DNA from: Pseudomonadota bacterium
GTDB lineage: Bacteria; Myxococcota_A; Polyangia; Polyangiales; Polyangiaceae
Direction of reading: 5' to 3'
DNA length: 64,000 nucleotides
Assembly: GCA_023431345.1 (NCBI GenBank)
Contig: JAEYWK010000105.1
Coordinates: 44,942-108,941 of the forward strand
Program-made: the position numbers and the translations under genes
The notes under the pieces: model-generated
What the model was told of the DNA's origin: nothing
What the model saw: the letters and a program-made list of their open reading frames with translations, nothing else
Databases searched by the model: none
In this document: one piece after another, positions 51,481 through 60,259 of the stretch
How positions within the stretch are numbered: the first letter of the stretch is position 1
Layout: every line of letters starts with the position of its first letter

Positions 51481-53157
51481 TCACTCTGCGGGGTTCGGGG
51501 CACGGAAACGGAAGGCCTTGCTGCCCGTCAAGCGCGCGACCACGGACAACGTCGGCAGCGGCCCCTCGGCGAGGGCGGCTTGCGCTTCGGCGTCGGCCGG
51601 TGTCTTGCTGCGGCCGTAGGCGTACTCGAGCAGCTTGCCGATGTAGCAGGCGCGCACCTCGGCGCTGATCGCCAAGGCTTGCACCAGCTGCTCGGCGCCG
51701 GTGAAGGCCAGCTCTTGGCCGTCGATGGTGGCGACGCCGGTCACGTCGATGGGCACGTCGTTGTCCGTCGAGCGCAGCTGGCCGATCGCGTCGAACTGCT
51801 CGAACGCGAAGCCGGGTGGGTTGATCATCTGATGACAGCCGGCGCAGCTGCCGGTCATCGTGAGGGCCTCGATCTGCTGGCGGGTGGTCTTGATGCTGTC
51901 CGACAGCGGCGGCAGCGGCGTCATGCTCGCGCCCGGCGGCGGATCGGGGATGGTGCGACACAAGAGATCGCGCTGCACGAACAAGCCGCGGTGAATCGGG
52001 TCGGTGCGGATGGCGTAGGCGTTCGACGCCAAGAAGCCGGCTTGCATCAGGTATCCCGCGCGCTCGCCGGGGTTGAACGAGATCTTCTGGAGGCCGTTGC
52101 CCGTCACCGGCTTACCGTAGATGGTCGCGAGGCTCTCGTCGGCGTAGGCGAACGGCGCGCTCAAGAGCTCGCTGATGCCGCCTTTTTGCTCGAACACCAC
52201 GTCTTTCACGAACAGCTTCGCCGCATCTTCGAGCTTCGCGGCCAAGCCTGCGGGCGCGTTCGGGTACTTGCTCGCGTCCGGCGCGACCTTCTTGAAGCGC
52301 GCGAAGCGCAGCGCTTGGCCGTGGAACGAGAGCATCGACGCCTCCGCTTTGGGATCAGCCAACATGCGCTCGGCGGCCGCCGCGACGTCGCCGGGCGCCG
52401 AGAGCTTGCCCGTCTCCGCGGCCGTAAACAGCGCGGCGTCGGGCATCGAGCCCCACAAGAAGTAGGACATCCGCGACGCCAGCTCCCAGGCGTCGACTTG
52501 AATCAAGCCGCCCTCGCCGACGCTTTCGCTGAGCTCGGTGCGATAGAGGAACTGCGGCGACTGCAGCAAGGCCTCGACCACGAGCCGCACGCCATCACGG
52601 AAGGCGTTGCCAGAGCCAATGAGCTCGGCCCCGCGCGCGAACAGCGCGGCGAAGCGCGTCTTCTCGGCGTCACTGAGCGGACGACGAAACGCGCGCTTGC
52701 CCAGCTCCGCGATGAACTGATCGGAGCAGCCCGGCGCCTGCTCCGCGCAGGAGACGACGCGCGACAAGAAGCCGGCATCAGCCGCGACCTTCTCGGCCAG
52801 CTCTTCGGCGGCGCCGCGGTACTGCGGCCCCAAGCGCCCATCGACGCGCAGATCGATGGCGTTGTCGAAAGCGTAGCCGTCGGAGGCGTCGGGCGCGAAC
52901 GAAGCCGCGGGCTTGTCGGTGACGCCGAGCAGCGCGCCGACCGTGCTGTCGTACTGAGCGTGTGTGAGCCGGGCCACGCGCGTGATGACCGGCACGCCTT
53001 GCACGACGGCCGCGCTGCCGGCGACGCCGGAGCTACCAGCGGTGGGCGCGGCGCTGTCGCTCGGAGCGCCGAGCTGGGCGTCGCAGCCCGCTGCGAGCAC
53101 GGCGGCGACCAGCGCGCACAACCCGACGCTGACGCGCCCTCGCGAGCAAGCGCTCAC
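51481..53157 (-). CDS. DUF1592/DUF1588/DUF1585 secreted lipoprotein with haem motif
   Basis: 558 residues from GTG 53157, lipobox VLAAGCDA. The domain series DUF1587 (THAQYDSTVGALLG), DUF1595 (GKRAFRRPLSDAEKTRF), DUF1592, DUF1588 and DUF1585 is visible through blocks such as LVVEALLQSPQFLYRTEL, RMSYFLWGSMPDAALF, HRGLFVQRDLLCRTIPDPPP and CAGCHQMINPPGFAFE, the last with a CxxCH haem motif. Such proteins are extracellular or periplasmic and of unsettled function, paired with DUF1552 proteins. Here both genes are in one leftward unit. Confidence 0.9.
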   Translation of the reverse strand: MSACSRGRVSVGLCALVAAVLAAGCDAQLGAPSDSAAPTAGSSGVAGSAAVVQGVPVITRVARLTHAQYDSTVGALLGVTDKPAASFAPDASDGYAFDNAIDLRVDGRLGPQYRGAAEELAEKVAADAGFLSRVVSCAEQAPGCSDQFIAELGKRAFRRPLSDAEKTRFAALFARGAELIGSGNAFRDGVRLVVEALLQSPQFLYRTELSESVGEGGLIQVDAWELASRMSYFLWGSMPDAALFTAAETGKLSAPGDVAAAAERMLADPKAEASMLSFHGQALRFARFKKVAPDASKYPNAPAGLAAKLEDAAKLFVKDVVFEQKGGISELLSAPFAYADESLATIYGKPVTGNGLQKISFNPGERAGYLMQAGFLASNAYAIRTDPIHRGLFVQRDLLCRTIPDPPPGASMTPLPPLSDSIKTTRQQIEALTMTGSCAGCHQMINPPGFAFEQFDAIGQLRSTDNDVPIDVTGVATIDGQELAFTGAEQLVQALAISAEVRACYIGKLLEYAYGRSKTPADAEAQAALAEGPLPTLSVVARLTGSKAFRFRAPNPAE

Positions 53158-53478
53158 TTATCGCACCCTGTGTGCTTCGCCGGCTGGTTGTCGATTTCTC
53201 TCATCTCGGAAATTTCTCGTGCAACTTGCGAGGTGGTCTGGGCACGTCGATCAGATGTACCCAACACAGGCGCGAGCGGCTCAACTTTGCGGGTGCCTAC
53301 GCCGAAAATGCCTGCAAAATTCCGCAGAACGGCGCGACTGCGCGCAGTTTACACCCTAACTCCCCCGGGTGAAACCCGAACCACCGCACGTGGTCGCAGC
53401 AGCGTCCTCGGGTAGACCCCGCCCATTCGAGCGCGCCTGCTGGACCAATTGCACCCTCTCTGGGAACTTGTGACCAGC
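53158..53478. promoter_or_regulatory. Divergent intergenic region
   Basis: About 320 bp between the DUF1592-type gene (leftward) and the ECF sigma gene (rightward), locally AT-richer. It must hold both promoters. No palindrome or RNA structure was singled out. Confidence 0.35.
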
Positions 53479-54120
53479 ATGTCGCCCCGCCCCGCGCCCG
53501 AGCCCGCCGAGACGAAGCGGCTCCCGGAGCCGCGCGGCGTCGTCTTTTTGGGAGATGACGGCGCGCTCGTCGCCGGCGTGCGCGCCGGTAACGGTCTGGC
53601 GATGGCGGCCCTGTACGATCGCTACGTCGGCGACGTGCGTCGCATTTTGATGCACACGCTCGGCCCACGCCTCGATTTGGCGGACTTGGTGCAAGACGTG
53701 TTCGTCAACGTGCTGACCTCCGTGCACTCGCTCCGCGAGCCCGAGGCTCTGCGCGGTTGGCTGTTTCAGGTGACCGTGCACACGGCGCGCAAGCACCTGC
53801 GCTCGCGCTCGCGCCGCTGGTGGCTCTCGCTGTGGCCCGAGGGTGACGAGGTCGAGACGCAGCCGGCGGTGATGCTCGAAGAGAACGCCTCCGACGCCGT
53901 GCAGGCTACGTTCGCGATTTTGGGGCGCATGGCACCCGAAGATCGGCTGGTTTTCTCGCTGCGCTACGTGTCAGGGCTCGGCCCGACCGAGATGGCCGAG
54001 GCGTGCGAGACGTCGCTGTCGACGCTCAAGCGGCGCTTGGCGCGCGCCGAACAGCGGTTCTACGCCGAAGCGCGAGAGCACGCGGCGCTCTGCGGTCTGA
54101 TGGAAGAGGGTGGAGCATGA
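53479..54120 (+). CDS. ECF RNA polymerase sigma factor
   Basis: 213 residues from ATG 53479 (the frame is open to 53449). Region 2: LYDRYVGDVRRILMHTLGPRLDLADLVQDVFVNVLTSVHSLREPEALRGWLFQVTVHTARKHLR. Region 4: MAPEDRLVFSLRYVSGLGPTEMAEACETSLSTLKRRLARAEQRFY. It binds core RNA polymerase and redirects it to a small set of promoters. Its stop overlaps the ATG of a FecR-type gene, the normal partner type. Confidence 0.93.
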   Translation: MSPRPAPEPAETKRLPEPRGVVFLGDDGALVAGVRAGNGLAMAALYDRYVGDVRRILMHTLGPRLDLADLVQDVFVNVLTSVHSLREPEALRGWLFQVTVHTARKHLRSRSRRWWLSLWPEGDEVETQPAVMLEENASDAVQATFAILGRMAPEDRLVFSLRYVSGLGPTEMAEACETSLSTLKRRLARAEQRFYAEAREHAALCGLMEEGGA

Positions 54121-55313
54121 AGGCGCTCGAACGACTCGGACAGCAGCTGCGCGAGGATCTGTCGCGGCACGAAGACGTCGAGCGGGCCCGCGTGCGTCGG
54201 CAGGTGTTGCTGCGGATGACGGGCGGCCGGCGGCGCAAGCGCGCCGGGCTGGTGCTGGCAGCGGCGCTGCTGGCGGCGGCCTGCGGGCTGCTCTTCGTCT
54301 GGTACCCGCGCGCCGAGCAGGCGCCGCTCAGCTTTTGGATCGAAGATCGCCGGGGCGCCGTCGATGAGTGGGTGACGGCGCGCGACTCCGAGCAGAGCTT
54401 GCGCTTCTCCGACGGCTCCAGCGTCGTCGCAGGGCCGCGCACCACGACGCGCGTCATGCAGGTGACGCCGGACGGCGCGCGGCTCACGCTCGAGCGCGGC
54501 CGCCTCGACGCGCACGTGGTGCACCGCGAGGCGTCGCGTTGGCGGGTCGCGGCCGGGCCCTTCGTGGTGCACGTCACCGGCACGCGCTTTCGGGTGTCGT
54601 GGGATCCGCACGCCGAAAGGCTCGCCGTCAGCGTGTCGGAGGGCCGGGTCGAGGTGACGGGCGGTCGTGAAGCCAAGCACGTGCTCACGGCGGGCTCGAA
54701 GCTCGAGCTGTCGGCGGCGGCGACGAAGGCACCAGCGGCCTCTGCGTCGCCGGCAGAAGCGGCCTCGGCCGTCGCGCTGCCCGAAGCCGCCAGCGAGAGC
54801 GCGCGGGACGAGGAAGAGCTGATCCGCTCGCGCAAGCCGGTCGAGCGCAAGCCCGACTTCCGCGAGCTATCGACGGCGGGTCGTTACAAAGAGGCGCTTG
54901 CCTTGGTCGAACAGGCGGGGTTCGCGACGGAATGCGAGAGCCTCGGCGCGCGCGATCTGCTCACGTTGGGCTCGACGGCCCGCCTGGCCGGGCGCGCGGA
55001 TCGAGCTCGCGAGGCCTACCTGGCCGCGCGTCGCCGCTTCCCGAGCAGCTCGGAGGCGGGCATCTCGGCGTTCTCGCTCGGGCGCCTAGCGTCCGATTCA
55101 GGTCGGACGGGCGAAGCGGTCGATTGGTTCAAGCGTTACCTCGCCGAGCAGCCGGGCGGACAGCTGGCGCGCGAAGCCGCTGGCCGGTTGATCGAGCTGT
55201 ATCGGCAGACGGGCAAGACGGAGCAGGCGCGGCGAGCGGCGAGCAGCTATTTGAAGGCGTACCCCACGGGGCCGCACGCCGCGCTGGCTCGCAGTATGCT
55301 CGACCGCCCATGA
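54117..55313 (+). CDS. FecR-type membrane protein with TPR repeats
   Basis: 398 residues. ATG 54117 overlaps the sigma stop. Membrane helix at about 40-60 (LVLAAALLAAACGLLFVWY). Then a FecR domain (SFWIEDRRGAVDEWVTA; RLTLERGRLDAHVVHREASRWRVAAGPFVVHVTGTRFRVSW; the conserved VHVTGTRF). After a low-complexity spacer follow TPR-like repeats (ELSTAGRYKEALALVEQAG; AYLAARRRFPSSSEAG). It probably controls the ECF sigma and senses or scaffolds envelope components. Confidence 0.88.
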   Translation: MKALERLGQQLREDLSRHEDVERARVRRQVLLRMTGGRRRKRAGLVLAAALLAAACGLLFVWYPRAEQAPLSFWIEDRRGAVDEWVTARDSEQSLRFSDGSSVVAGPRTTTRVMQVTPDGARLTLERGRLDAHVVHREASRWRVAAGPFVVHVTGTRFRVSWDPHAERLAVSVSEGRVEVTGGREAKHVLTAGSKLELSAAATKAPAASASPAEAASAVALPEAASESARDEEELIRSRKPVERKPDFRELSTAGRYKEALALVEQAGFATECESLGARDLLTLGSTARLAGRADRAREAYLAARRRFPSSSEAGISAFSLGRLASDSGRTGEAVDWFKRYLAEQPGGQLAREAAGRLIELYRQTGKTEQARRAASSYLKAYPTGPHAALARSMLDRP

Positions 55314-56335
55314 GCGGTTCGCTCCGGCTAGCTCGAATGCTGATGCTGCTGGCCTTGCTGGTCGCGTTGCCCGCTCGCTCGAGCGACAGCGCCGGTACGA
55401 TCTTGCTCATCGTCGACGAGCGGGCGCAGGCGCTGGCGACGCGCGTCGCGGCCGAGCTGTCGTCGCTCGGGTTCGAGGTGAGCTCGCAGACGCGCGAGCC
55501 GAAGGCGGCCGAGCTCGCCCGCGAGGCGCGGCGCGCGGGCGCGTTCGCGGCGATCGGCATCGGACCGACGGCGGAGGGCACGGTCGAGATCACCGTCCTC
55601 GATCGCGTCACCGGCAAGTCGCTGCGGCGCGAGGTGCTGGGGAGATCATTGACGGATCCGACCACGCGCGAGCTGGTCGCCCTGCGCGCCTCGGAGCTGC
55701 TCCGCGCGAGCCTCATGGAGATCGAAGCCCCGCATCCGCCCCGCGGCGAGGTGCCGGCTACGCCCGTCGTCGCGCAGGTCGCGCGCGCCCCGGAGACGAT
55801 CCGCGAGCCCGATCGGCGCGCTCGGCTGGGGGTGCAGAGCGGGGTGCTCTTGGCGCCAGGGCTCTCGATGGCTCCAGTGCTGCAAGCGACGGTGGGCGCG
55901 CGCTTGACCGGCCTGCTCGAGCTCTCGCTCAAGCTCGGCAGCCAGCTCACGCCGGGGGAGCGGGTGGAGAATCAGGGGCGCATGGAGACGACCGCGCGCT
56001 GGCTCGGCGTGGGGCCGCGTTTGATGGTCCTGCCGCGTCAGGCGCGGAGCCGCGTGGCGCTCGGCGTGGGACTGGACGTCGAGCTGCTGGCCCTGTCGGC
56101 GTCGGGCTTCGCGGCGGACGCGGCCCACCGCGGCAGCTCCGCGCTGGCGTGGGCCCCCGCGCTCGAGCTGGGGCTCGAGTCGAAGATTCGGCTGCACCCG
56201 CAGCTGTGGTGGTCGCTCGACCCCGGCGTCGGCTTTTCGCTGCGCGAGCTGTCGCTGCGCGCCGACCGACGCGACGTGCGGATTTGGGGCCGACCCTGGC
56301 TGCGCTGCGCGACGGGGCTCGAGGTGGAGCTATGA
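55310..56335 (+). CDS. Secreted barrel-like envelope protein in the sigma-FecR chain
   Basis: 341 residues. ATG 55310 overlaps the FecR-type stop (ATGA). Signal peptide LLVALPARSSDSA. The first half is an alpha/beta domain (TILLIVDERAQALATRVAAELSSLGFEV), possibly nucleotide-like; the second half (about 170-341) has alternating strands typical of outer-membrane barrels. No specific family recognised. It is translationally coupled to its neighbours. Confidence 0.7.
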   Translation: MSGSLRLARMLMLLALLVALPARSSDSAGTILLIVDERAQALATRVAAELSSLGFEVSSQTREPKAAELAREARRAGAFAAIGIGPTAEGTVEITVLDRVTGKSLRREVLGRSLTDPTTRELVALRASELLRASLMEIEAPHPPRGEVPATPVVAQVARAPETIREPDRRARLGVQSGVLLAPGLSMAPVLQATVGARLTGLLELSLKLGSQLTPGERVENQGRMETTARWLGVGPRLMVLPRQARSRVALGVGLDVELLALSASGFAADAAHRGSSALAWAPALELGLESKIRLHPQLWWSLDPGVGFSLRELSLRADRRDVRIWGRPWLRCATGLEVEL

Positions 56336-57522
56336 CGCGCGCGCTCGCCGTGTGCGCGGCGGTGTGGCTGTGCTGGGGCTGCGGTCGCGAGAACCTCGAT
56401 CTGCTCGAGACCACGACGCGCAGCGACCCGTGCGCGCTCCTCACCACCGAGGCTGAGTGCCGAGACAACGCGAGGCTCGGCTGCTTCTTCCAGCCGAACC
56501 CGGAGGGCTGCCTGAGCACCGATCCGAGCTGCTCGCCGGGCGCCTGTCGCAGCGGAGATCCGTTCGTGCGGCGGGTGGACAAAAGCTTCTTGCTCAGCGG
56601 CGCGCCGTTTCGCTTCGTGGGCGTGTCGAGCTGGGCGCTGCTCTTGCCGGAGCCGTGCATCCAGGTGCCCGATCAAGCCGCCTGGCTCGCGGCTGCGTTC
56701 GACGATTTGGTGGTGTCTCGCAGCACCGTCGCGCGCATGTTCGCTTTCCAGAGCAGCGCCGGTCCGACCGGCGAAGACTTTTCTCTGTTCGACGCCGCCG
56801 TGCGCGAGGCGAGGCGCGCCGGGGTGCGCTTGATCTTCATGCTCGAGCACTCGAAGGGCGACTGCTCGCACGCCGCGCAAAGCGCGAACGGCACACGCGA
56901 CGCCGCCTGGTACGCGGGCGGCTTCCGCCAGGTGGAAACCGGCTACACGCTCTCTTATCAAGCGTTCGTGGAGAAGCTCGCGAGTCGTTACTCCAAGGAG
57001 CCGACCGTGCTCGGCTATGTGCTGATGGAGGGCACGGGCGAAGCCGACACCGAGGCCGTCGTCGGCTTCGTCAACGCCGTGGGAGGGCTGCTTCGTGATG
57101 TGGCTGGCAGCCAGCTCGTATCGCTCGACTTGAGCTGGCCCATCAACAGCGGTAACGGCGGCGCGGCCTACCGCGGCCTGCAGTCGCTGCCGGTGGTCGA
57201 CTACGTCGACGTCGACGACTACCAGCCGAAGGACTCGCAGGTGCCCATCGACGAAGCGCTGCTGGGCATCCTCGCCGAGCTGGACAAGCCGGCGGTGATC
57301 GGTGAGGGCGCGGTCGAGTTGAAGAGCGACACGAGCGAGGCCTTCGTGGAGCGAGCCGAGCGCGTCCGAGGCCGGCTTCGCGAGTGGCACGACTTGGGCT
57401 TCGCGGGAGGGCTGCTCTGGGCCTATCAACCCGGCTGGGTCGTGGTGTCCGAGGAATTCGACGCCCGACCCCAAGATCCGCTGCTGCGGCCCGGCGGCGT
57501 GCTTGCCAGCGCGCCCTGGTAA
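56332..57522 (+). CDS. Glycoside-hydrolase-like lipoprotein (clan A TIM-barrel type)
   Basis: 396 residues. ATG 56332 overlaps the previous stop. Lipobox VWLCWGCGR. A Cys-rich insert (about 30-75), then a (beta/alpha)8-type sequence: FRFVGVSSWALLLPEPC, VARMFAFQSSAG, RLIFMLEHSKGDC, YVLMEGTGEAD and AVIGEGAVELK, where the two Glu are at the expected acid/base and nucleophile positions of GH5-like hydrolases or mannanases. The usual NEP motif is MEG here, so catalytic activity is not certain. It ends the sigma-FecR chain. Confidence 0.75.
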   Translation: MTRALAVCAAVWLCWGCGRENLDLLETTTRSDPCALLTTEAECRDNARLGCFFQPNPEGCLSTDPSCSPGACRSGDPFVRRVDKSFLLSGAPFRFVGVSSWALLLPEPCIQVPDQAAWLAAAFDDLVVSRSTVARMFAFQSSAGPTGEDFSLFDAAVREARRAGVRLIFMLEHSKGDCSHAAQSANGTRDAAWYAGGFRQVETGYTLSYQAFVEKLASRYSKEPTVLGYVLMEGTGEADTEAVVGFVNAVGGLLRDVAGSQLVSLDLSWPINSGNGGAAYRGLQSLPVVDYVDVDDYQPKDSQVPIDEALLGILAELDKPAVIGEGAVELKSDTSEAFVERAERVRGRLREWHDLGFAGGLLWAYQPGWVVVSEEFDARPQDPLLRPGGVLASAPW

Positions 57523-57559
57523 CTTGCCCTCGCGGCGCAAAAGGTGACACGATTTCGCC

Positions 57560-58372
57560 GTGAAAGCTGAAGCTCGCCGAGTGGGCGCCGGGGCGCTGGC
57601 GCTGTGCCTCCTTTTGGGCTGCAAGGCGTCGATGAGCGCGGATGCCAACGCGAGCGGGCATGCCAGCGGCGACGGTGACCGGGCGGGCTCGGCGTCAGCT
57701 TCCGCGTCGGGAGAAGGGGAGCTGGAAGGCGAGGGCGAAATGATGCGCCACGAGCCGAGCGCCTCCGCCCGTCTCGTCGCAGGCTCCGGCGCCGACGGCT
57801 CCGAGACCGAGCTCGGTGCTTCGCGCGTGCTCTTGGGCGCGCGCCACGATTTGAAGCTCGGCCCCGGCAAGGGGACGGCGAGCTGCAGCTGTCTTTCCGT
57901 CGCGCTGGGCGGCTCGCGCAGCAGCGGAATGCTGTGGAGCGCGGCCCCGCCGAGCATCGACGACTCGAGTCAGCTCACGATCGCGCTGTCCTCGGACGGT
58001 GTGGAGTGTCAGGGCGAGCCCAAAGGTAGCCTTGGCGCGTCGTACTGGGGTTACCGCATCTCCGGTAGCGACGTGATCGTCTTGGTCGAGTCCGCGCGTG
58101 GCGGCAGGCCGCTCACCAGCGGCGCGGTGATCCCCAAACCGGTCGGCGCAGGGCAGGTCTTCGTCGCGCCCGCCTCGAAAAAGCTGCCGTACGGTCGCCC
58201 CCTCGGTAACGCCAAAGGCCTGTGCAAGATTGGAAACCCGGGGCCGCTCCGCTCCGCTGCGTTCACGCAGCTCGAGCTGGGCGTCGAGCCAGCCCGTGAT
58301 GGCGGCCGCGCAGACACTGACTCCTCGGTCTTCGGCGACACGCCGACCACCATCGAGTTTCCCGCCAACTGA
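57560..58372 (+). CDS. Ser/Gly-rich lipoprotein of unknown function
   Basis: 270 residues from GTG 57560. Signal ALALCLLLGCKAS with lipobox. An acidic Ser/Gly linker (DGDRAGSASASASGEGELEGEGE) and a beta-rich domain with CSCLSVALGG. No family recognised. Probably a surface lipoprotein. Confidence 0.7.
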   Translation: MKAEARRVGAGALALCLLLGCKASMSADANASGHASGDGDRAGSASASASGEGELEGEGEMMRHEPSASARLVAGSGADGSETELGASRVLLGARHDLKLGPGKGTASCSCLSVALGGSRSSGMLWSAAPPSIDDSSQLTIALSSDGVECQGEPKGSLGASYWGYRISGSDVIVLVESARGGRPLTSGAVIPKPVGAGQVFVAPASKKLPYGRPLGNAKGLCKIGNPGPLRSAAFTQLELGVEPARDGGRADTDSSVFGDTPTTIEFPAN

Positions 58373-58413
58373 CGCTGCCGCCGGGCGGCCTGCCCTGATA
58401 GCCTAGCGCGCGC

Positions 58414-59232
58414 ATGTATCGAGCCCTGTGGATAGCGACCGCTGCAGCGGCGCTCGTGAGCTGCGCCAAGAGCCAAACTGCGGGTCAGTGCGCGCCCGAG
58501 CGCTGGGAGGGCGAGTGCCAGCTGATCAGCGTGACCAAGGTCGAGGACAAAGAGTTTCCGATCCCGCACGTCGTGATGGAAGCGGTGTACCAGCCCGTAG
58601 CCAACTCGGCGCACCCGAGCTTCACGCCGGGCGCGCTGGCCGAGCGCACGATGGCCAAGTCGCAGTACGAGCTCGCCCTCTACGACTACCTCGAGGCTCA
58701 CCCGCGCGTTGCCTGCAGCGCCCGCGCCCCCGCCGGCGCGTGCGTGGCTCCTCAGTTGAGCATCGCGCTCGCTCCCTTCGACGCGGAGAAAGCCGAGCGC
58801 GCGAGCGCGCTGCCTCCGGCCACCGGCTGCGCTCAGATCGAAGCTACCAGCAGCCAAGACGCCGTGCGCGCGACGCAGCAGGCCAGCACCGTCGTGCCCG
58901 AGCGCATCGCGTTCGCCGAGCACTCCGCCGAGCTGCCGCCCGACGCTGACACGCTGACGGGACAGGTCGCCAAGCTGCTGCAGGACAAGGCGGGCATCGA
59001 GTGCCTCGGCGTCGTCGGGCAAATCGCCAGCGGTGAGTCGCCCGCGCTGGCGGAGCAGCGAGCCAAGGCCGTGCGCGATCTGCTGGCCGCGCACGGCGTG
59101 CCGCTGAGCCGCCTGTTGACGATCGGAGCGACGGCCAAGGTGTTCGGCAGCGGCTCGCGCCCCGCCGAGCCCGATCCGAACGATCGCCGCGTCAGCTTCT
59201 CGGTGCTGCTCGAGCGTACTTCGCCGCCATGA
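58414..59232 (+). CDS. OmpA-like lipoprotein
   Basis: 272 residues. Lipobox AALVSCAKS. The C-terminal part (about 165-270) has the OmpA/Pal-like peptidoglycan-binding pattern: IAFAEHSAELPPDADTLTGQVAKLL, LAEQRAKAVRDLLAAHGVPLSRL and DPNDRRVSFSV. It tethers the envelope to peptidoglycan. Its stop overlaps the start of the next gene (ATGA), so both are likely co-translated. Confidence 0.85.
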   Translation: MYRALWIATAAAALVSCAKSQTAGQCAPERWEGECQLISVTKVEDKEFPIPHVVMEAVYQPVANSAHPSFTPGALAERTMAKSQYELALYDYLEAHPRVACSARAPAGACVAPQLSIALAPFDAEKAERASALPPATGCAQIEATSSQDAVRATQQASTVVPERIAFAEHSAELPPDADTLTGQVAKLLQDKAGIECLGVVGQIASGESPALAEQRAKAVRDLLAAHGVPLSRLLTIGATAKVFGSGSRPAEPDPNDRRVSFSVLLERTSPP

Positions 59233-60101
59233 AGCAAGCTGCGCTGCGGCTGGCCGCGCTCTTGGCGTGCGCGGCGCTGTCGGAGACCTCGCCGTCCGTG
59301 AGCGAGCCGAGCCCACCCGAGATGCGGATGGTTCCCGGCGGGACGTTCACCATGGGCGCTGACGGCGTCGGCGAGTCCGACGAGCAGCCGGCGCATGCCG
59401 TGACGCTCGAGGGCTTCTACCTCGATCTCACCGAGGTCACGAACGCGCGCTACCTCGAGTGCGTGCAAGCCGGAGAGTGCGCCGCGTTCCGCGACAACGT
59501 AGCGCGGAGCTTCGGCGCTGGGGGCGAGTCGGGCTTTCGCGGCGCCGACCAGCCGGTGGTGGGCGTGTCTTTCGCCGACGCGACGAGCTACTGCGCGTTT
59601 CGCGGCAAGCGCCTGCCCAGCGAGGCGGAGTGGGAGCGCGCCGCGCGCGGCGACGACGCTCGCGTCTTCGCTTGGGGCAACCAAAAGCCAACGCCGGAGC
59701 TCGCCTGTTACGGCCGAAAGCCCGGCGCGCCCGGCGCGACCACGGATCCTGTCGGCGCTCACCCCGCCGGCGCTGGACCCTACGGCCACCTCGATCTCAC
59801 GGGAAACGTTTGGGAGTGGACTGCCGATCTGTACGACCCCTACGCGTACCGCCGCCCCACGGCCGACCGCGGCATCCCCGCCAGCTGCGAGCAAATCCTG
59901 CAAACCCAAGCCCACCTGCGCAAAACCAAGCAGCAAGGCTTCACCGGCAAGAACCCGATCCCCACCGTGTGCGAGCGCGTGCTCCGCGGCGGCGCCTTCA
60001 ACTACGACGCGGTCGGTCTCCGGGCTTCCAACCGCGTCCACCACCCCGAATCCTGGCGCATGCTCGTCGCCGGCTTTCGCTGCGCCAAAGACGCCGAATA
60101 G
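59229..60101 (+). CDS. Formylglycine-generating-enzyme-like (SUMF1) protein
   Basis: 290 residues. ATG 59229 overlaps the OmpA-like stop. N-terminal secretion signal (LAALLACAALSETS). FGE-sulfatase-family pattern: MRMVPGGTFTMGAD, DLTEVTNARYLECVQAG, PVVGVSFADATSYCAFRGKRLPSEAEWERAARG, HLDLTGNVWEWTADLYD and VLRGGAFNYD. True FGE needs a Cys pair (CRG near the end); here the end reads AGFRCAKD with one Cys, so this is more likely a structural or non-catalytic family member. It is exported and probably periplasmic. Confidence 0.88.
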   Translation: MKQAALRLAALLACAALSETSPSVSEPSPPEMRMVPGGTFTMGADGVGESDEQPAHAVTLEGFYLDLTEVTNARYLECVQAGECAAFRDNVARSFGAGGESGFRGADQPVVGVSFADATSYCAFRGKRLPSEAEWERAARGDDARVFAWGNQKPTPELACYGRKPGAPGATTDPVGAHPAGAGPYGHLDLTGNVWEWTADLYDPYAYRRPTADRGIPASCEQILQTQAHLRKTKQQGFTGKNPIPTVCERVLRGGAFNYDAVGLRASNRVHHPESWRMLVAGFRCAKDAE

Positions 60102-60259
60102 CGCCCAGGGCCTGCACGCCGCGGACGCCGTCGCCACGCTCCGGCGCTATCCATGTCGCAGGCTGGGCCGATCTGTGCCATGGCCCAGAGCGTCGAGGGC
60201 GCCGTCGCCCGGCAATCACGCTCTCACACGCGGGGCACGCCACCTGCAGAGCGAACGGC

